Notes under the pieces: model-generated
Seen by the model: the letters and a program-made list of their open reading frames with translations, nothing else
Database searches by the model: none
What the model was told of the DNA's origin: nothing
Shown: positions 60,668 to 64,000 of the stretch, in pieces
How positions within the stretch are numbered: position 1 is the first letter of the stretch
How the letters are laid out: every line of letters starts with the position of its first letter
From: Holtiella sp036655075
GTDB lineage: Bacteria; Bacillota; Clostridia; Lachnospirales; Cellulosilyticaceae
Assembly: GCF_036655075.1 (NCBI RefSeq)
Contig: NZ_JAVVQU010000005.1
Coordinates: 1 to 64,000, forward strand
DNA: 64,000 bases
Reading direction: 5' to 3'
Translations under genes and position numbers: made by a program

Positions 60668-60687
60668 GAGGGATAACTTTATCCCTC
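60668..60687 (-). terminator. Terminator of the MutS-like to ABC gene cluster
   Basis: An 8-bp perfect stem (60668-60675 with 60680-60687) with an ACTT loop is followed on the minus strand by six T residues, 38 bases after the MutS-like stop. Confidence 0.88.
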
Positions 60688-60724
60688 CTGTCTTAATATA
60701 TGACCTTTTCTATAGTTTTACTCA

Positions 60725-62518
60725 TCACTCTATTACTTCAATACCTACCATCCTCATAAGGTACTTCGCATTGGTTGTTGTAGAATTCCCTTTTCTAAGC
60801 TTATAGTCAAAGTTAATGACATCCTCTCCATACTGTTCTTCAAAGTGATAATTAGCTACACCTTTTCCCTCACTCAATTGACACAGTTCCATGTCATGTG
60901 TAGTAATCGCACCAATACTACCATATTTACTTAGTGCTTTTACTACACTCATTGACCCTATGATTCTATCTCCTGAGTTAGTCCCTCTAAAAATCTCATC
61001 AATTAGGAAACACTGTTTACCCTTATCTCTCGCCAATTCTATAATTTCCTTAATACGCGTAAGCTCTGCATAGAAAGTAGAAATGCCATGACTTAAATCA
61101 TCTCTTATACGCATAGAAGTAGCAAGGTTCATCTTACTACATTTAAATTGATCTGCAATAACAGGTGCCCCACTATAGGCAAGTACCAGACTAATACCCA
61201 ACGTTCTCATAAACGTCGTTTTTCCTGACATATTAGAACCCGTAATAACAAAAATCTCATTCTTAAGATGGACATCGTTACATACGCGCCCATCTCTTTC
61301 TATAAGCGGATGTCCTAGCGCATCACCCTCTATAGATTGTCCTTCCTCTGATACCATAGGGAAGTGGGCATCTGGTTCAATATGTCCCAGTACACTTAAA
61401 CTAATCAAACTTTCCACTTCACCTATTGCCTTTAAGTAGTCTTCTATATGATCTCCATAAGTTTGACGCCATTTTTCTGTCTTTAAAACCACTTGTAAAT
61501 CCCAGACAAATAGACCATTCAAAAGAATAGCTACAATAGGTTGATAAGTAATATGAGCTAAATTACTAATGTGTTCTAATTCCTTCAAACATTGTAATGC
61601 ATTTTTTTCACCATTAAATAAGCAGTCCACCTGCTCCTTTAAGTAAGGCGTCATAAATATTTTGTCTTGAATAACGTCAAGTATACCCACATACTCCTCA
61701 AGATCATACATCATACTCATAAGTAATTCCTTAACCTTACCTATACGTGGTATATAAAACATCACCAAACCATAGGTTGCTATAATCAGCATGGTGGTCA
61801 ACGTTTTTAACCATCCAAAAGGCGTTAAGAAACTTAGTCCTACCATGGTTACAAGTATATATGGAAGCCCTTTAATCAGTTTCTTAAATGCTTTATTGTG
61901 TAAGAAACCTGACTCTTCTTTTGCATAGCTTAACAGTTTCTTAGGTTCCTCAATTGCCTTTTTACGCCTACTCGTTGCACCTTCAACTCTTTGACAAAAA
62001 TCCAAATCATTAAGCAATTCTCCAATAGCCTTTTGTCGTGCCACAATGGTTTCTTCTTGAAAGTTATTACAAAGCAGTGACTCCGCTAACAACTGACGTC
62101 CATGCCAAGTATGGGTTGTATTAATTTTTTGAAACAAAGACTGTGGCCCCACAATATCTAAATCTAAAGCATAGGGATGGTCATCTACTGCAAACGCTTC
62201 ACCCTTATCTCTAAACGCATGCCACTCTTTCGTCATACGCATACTATAACGCTTATTGACCTCTTCCATACTACTGTAGTACTCCATGAGCTCTTTTACC
62301 TTTTGGTGTTTATAGATAAAGTAGATAAAAGCAGCAAAAGAAGCCCCTGCACCTATCCAAAATAAAAGTTGCGAAGGACTCTTAACTATTAAGTAAGTCA
62401 TATAGCCTGCTGCTACTAGCGCAATCATTCGCCAATTTGCAATCTGATTGTACTTCTTCTTTTCTACTTCCCATAGTTTATGGTATTTCTCTTCAAGTTG
62501 CTTAAATGGTACTTCCAT
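60725..62518 (-). CDS. Membrane-anchored MutS-family ATPase
   Basis: The 597-residue protein keeps only the core and ATPase parts of MutS. The ATPase domain (about 395-597) has Walker A GSNMSGKTTFMR, Walker B CFLIDEIFRGTNS and the H-bearing GAITTHDMEL. There is no mismatch-binding domain I with its Phe-x-Glu motif. Instead there are two membrane helices near residues 30-68 and two more near 215-262. Such proteins form a separate MutS branch of unknown function; mismatch repair is unlikely. AGGAGG lies before the ATG. It is cotranscribed with the cysteine-cluster gene 12 bases upstream. Confidence 0.88.
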   Translation of the reverse strand: MEVPFKQLEEKYHKLWEVEKKKYNQIANWRMIALVAAGYMTYLIVKSPSQLLFWIGAGASFAAFIYFIYKHQKVKELMEYYSSMEEVNKRYSMRMTKEWHAFRDKGEAFAVDDHPYALDLDIVGPQSLFQKINTTHTWHGRQLLAESLLCNNFQEETIVARQKAIGELLNDLDFCQRVEGATSRRKKAIEEPKKLLSYAKEESGFLHNKAFKKLIKGLPYILVTMVGLSFLTPFGWLKTLTTMLIIATYGLVMFYIPRIGKVKELLMSMMYDLEEYVGILDVIQDKIFMTPYLKEQVDCLFNGEKNALQCLKELEHISNLAHITYQPIVAILLNGLFVWDLQVVLKTEKWRQTYGDHIEDYLKAIGEVESLISLSVLGHIEPDAHFPMVSEEGQSIEGDALGHPLIERDGRVCNDVHLKNEIFVITGSNMSGKTTFMRTLGISLVLAYSGAPVIADQFKCSKMNLATSMRIRDDLSHGISTFYAELTRIKEIIELARDKGKQCFLIDEIFRGTNSGDRIIGSMSVVKALSKYGSIGAITTHDMELCQLSEGKGVANYHFEEQYGEDVINFDYKLRKGNSTTTNAKYLMRMVGIEVIE

Positions 62519-62530
62519 GCTTATCCTCCT

Positions 62531-62794
62531 CTAATGACTTTCTGGACTCGTCAGTCTTTCTAACTCTTCTAAATACTTAATAGCCTCTTCATTACACGCC
62601 TTGCACATTTCTTGACTTGGTTGTAAGCCACTACACACTCTAGGTCTCTCTGGATGTCCAAATATTTTACACCTATTTTCTTCATCTAACTGAATACATC
62701 TAACACTTGCTGGTTTACCCTTTGGCATTCCCGGTATAGTTGATGAAATAGATGGGGCAATACAACATGCCCCACACTTTTGCCTACATTCCAT
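62531..62794 (-). CDS. YkgJ-type cysteine cluster protein
   Basis: The 87-residue protein belongs to the YkgJ/CxxCxxCC (putative Fe-S or zinc) family: CRQKCGACCIAPSI at the start, then CIQLDEENRCKIFGHPERPRVC and CKACNEE. The eight or so conserved cysteines suggest a metal cluster; function is unknown. It sits 17 bases after the ABC-2 permease gene and 12 before the MutS-like gene on the same strand. Confidence 0.9.
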   Translation of the reverse strand: MECRQKCGACCIAPSISSTIPGMPKGKPASVRCIQLDEENRCKIFGHPERPRVCSGLQPSQEMCKACNEEAIKYLEELERLTSPESH

Positions 62795-62811
62795 GGCTAC
62801 CCTCTTTTCTT

Positions 62812-63927
62812 TTATTCCTGCTCTTGATAACTAGAGGTTATACTCAAGCTGATTAGAATAAGGACACTAGCAATAAGTATAGCTACAACTAAGCTGCTTA
62901 CTACATCTATCAATGCTTTATTTTGTATCATTTGTGTATAACCCTGCATAACCCATCTCACAGGTGAAAGATACGCTACTTTTTGAAGCCACATAGGTAA
63001 GAGTTCTATTGGCAGGAATAGGCCACTTAACATACATAAAGGTGTCACGCCTATCCCCATAATAAGATGATACACTGTACTTTTTTTGCTGATAGATAAT
63101 ACAAACAAGCTCACACTTATTGCAACGATACCAAGTGCTATTCCAATGAGCAGAAATTCTATACTATCCAAATTAAAGTCAATCTTGAAGCACTTCATAC
63201 CAATAAGTTGGATGAGTAGTTGTGCAAATAGGATACTAAAAGCACCTAATACATGCCCAAGTACATACTGATATTTTCTAAGAGGTGCTACATTCATCCT
63301 CTCATATACACATAACTCTCTCTCCCTCATCATAGGACTAAATCCAATCCCTGCTGTAAGCAAGAATATCATCCCAAAGAATCCAAAACTTATGGTCATT
63401 GTCATAACCTTTTGCATTTCATTTTCTGCCCTAAGTGTGGGTTTTTGTTGTTGCACCGTTTCATACAGTACATTAAACTCCGCTTCATCCTTAGAAACGT
63501 GAATCAGTTGTGTAAGCTGTATAAGCTTACTGTGCAAAATACTTTTAAGTTGGTTTGTTTCCTCTCCTACGACAACAAGCTTATAGGGCATTTGATGATT
63601 TTTAAATGTCTTGTAACTATTATCATACGTCATCACAACACCTAAGTCTATGTCCTTTTTTATTAATGCCTCTTTAAGCATAGCCTCATCTTCATAAGTC
63701 ACGCTCTCTACTTGGGCACGTTCTAACTCCTGCCTTACAACCTGAGTGATACCACTTGCATCTGTAGTATAAAATCCTATTTTTCCAAGTAGCATATTTT
63801 GTTCATTTCCAAAGAGCATTTGGGCACAAAGTGAAAGTCCGATAGGTACAAATAACAGTAAGATTGCCCATGGCCTAATAAAAAACATTCTTATATTATG
63901 CTTTGCTATTTTTAAAATTTGATTCAT
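62812..63927 (-). CDS. ABC-2 type permease
   Basis: The 371-residue protein has the ABC2_membrane_3 layout: one N-terminal helix (about 18-38), a large extracytoplasmic domain to about residue 180, and five helices to the end, with MLSGLFLPIELLPMWLQKVAYLSPVRWVMQGY as the typical C-terminal signature. It exports an unknown compound. Its ATG overlaps the stop of an upstream gene (ATGA), which also ends in a membrane helix; the ATPase is not in the window and is presumably further right. Confidence 0.9.
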   Translation of the reverse strand: MNQILKIAKHNIRMFFIRPWAILLLFVPIGLSLCAQMLFGNEQNMLLGKIGFYTTDASGITQVVRQELERAQVESVTYEDEAMLKEALIKKDIDLGVVMTYDNSYKTFKNHQMPYKLVVVGEETNQLKSILHSKLIQLTQLIHVSKDEAEFNVLYETVQQQKPTLRAENEMQKVMTMTISFGFFGMIFLLTAGIGFSPMMRERELCVYERMNVAPLRKYQYVLGHVLGAFSILFAQLLIQLIGMKCFKIDFNLDSIEFLLIGIALGIVAISVSLFVLSISKKSTVYHLIMGIGVTPLCMLSGLFLPIELLPMWLQKVAYLSPVRWVMQGYTQMIQNKALIDVVSSLVVAILIASVLILISLSITSSYQEQE

Positions 63928-64000
63928 TGTACCTCCTCCTGTCTTTTAAGCTTAATAACAACTAATCCACCTAATATACCTAACACTCCCACTAAGTAAA
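63924..64000 (-). CDS. C-terminal end of an upstream gene, probably a second ABC-2 permease (partial)
   Basis: The last 24 residues read YLVGVLGILGGLVVIKLKRQ and end with a TGA that overlaps the ATG of the next gene (ATGA). A final membrane helix followed by a short basic tail is what ABC-2 permeases look like, and paired permeases are common. The identity is inferred from position only, since the rest is outside the window. Confidence 0.6.
   Translation of the reverse strand, partial: YLVGVLGILGGLVVIKLKRQEEVQ

Noticed and set aside
1..64000. Mobile elements, prophage, CRISPR arrays, tRNA or rRNA genes
   Set aside because: No transposase, integrase or phage protein, no regularly spaced repeats and no tRNA- or rRNA-like sequences were recognised on either strand.

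Overview
The window is a low-GC, Gram-positive-type chromosome segment, most likely from an anaerobic, spore-forming clostridium (Lachnospirales; a Cellulosilyticum-like genome is my guess, not shown). Reasons: AT-rich DNA with strong AGGAGG ribosome sites, sporulation genes (yyaC, bofA), two ferredoxin-dependent 2-oxoacid oxidoreductases, a membrane pyrophosphatase of the K+-dependent type, a FabK/FabT fatty-acid cluster and no respiratory genes. I see no rRNA, tRNA, CRISPR array, insertion sequence or prophage. Most genes lie on the minus strand.

Layout. 0.5-3.1 kb: NMT1-type ABC importer. 3.3-8.2 kb: CvpA and a DUF5711 protein, glycogen synthase, and a membrane LysM protein with a degenerate MPN/JAMM domain. 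8.4-11.5 kb: yyaC, a membrane protein, and a NiaR-type repressor next to a PTS_EIIC_2 membrane protein whose promoter carries a clear palindromic operator. 11.7-12.2 kb: a protein-free stretch that folds into a large, pseudoknotted structured RNA candidate. 12.2-20.2 kb: pgi, a two-gene fused 2-oxoacid:ferredoxin oxidoreductase, mtnN, an HMA2 protein and a tocopherol-cyclase-like protein. 20.3-30.1 kb: complete type II fatty-acid synthesis operon fabT-fabH-acpP-fabK-fabD-fabG-fabF-accB-fabZ-accC-accD-accA behind one consensus promoter with two FabT-like sites. 30.2-41.8 kb: small membrane protein, ABC-F ATPase, GGDEF-EAL protein, murG with malic enzyme, asnB, HIT protein, unknown genes and a frameshifted flavin-reductase relic. 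41.9-42.15 kb: cluster of DnaA-box-like sites around a perfect sigma-A promoter and a short terminated transcript. 42.2-45.3 kb: four-subunit pyruvate-type ferredoxin oxidoreductase. 45.6-52.7 kb: unknown gene, bofA/DUF2508, a decayed flagellin end, CorC/HlyC protein, DUF3892, NhaC antiporter and membrane pyrophosphatase. 52.9-64 kb: MprF-like protein, gamma-carbonic-anhydrase fold protein, a DUF4097/two-component envelope operon, a membrane MutS-like ATPase, a cysteine-cluster protein and ABC-2 permeases running off the right edge.

How the genes fit together. Pyruvate handling (two POR systems, malic enzyme) supplies acetyl-CoA and reduced ferredoxin; ACC and FAS II turn acetyl-CoA into acyl-ACP under FabT control; MprF and the two-component operon concern the envelope. 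Ion energetics are represented by the pyrophosphatase and NhaC. The strongest new leads are the structured RNA at 11.73-12.21 kb, the DnaA-box promoter with its approximately 100-nt transcript at 41.9-42.14 kb, the NiaR operator linking a PTS_EIIC_2 protein to niacin control, and the degenerate MPN-LysM protein.
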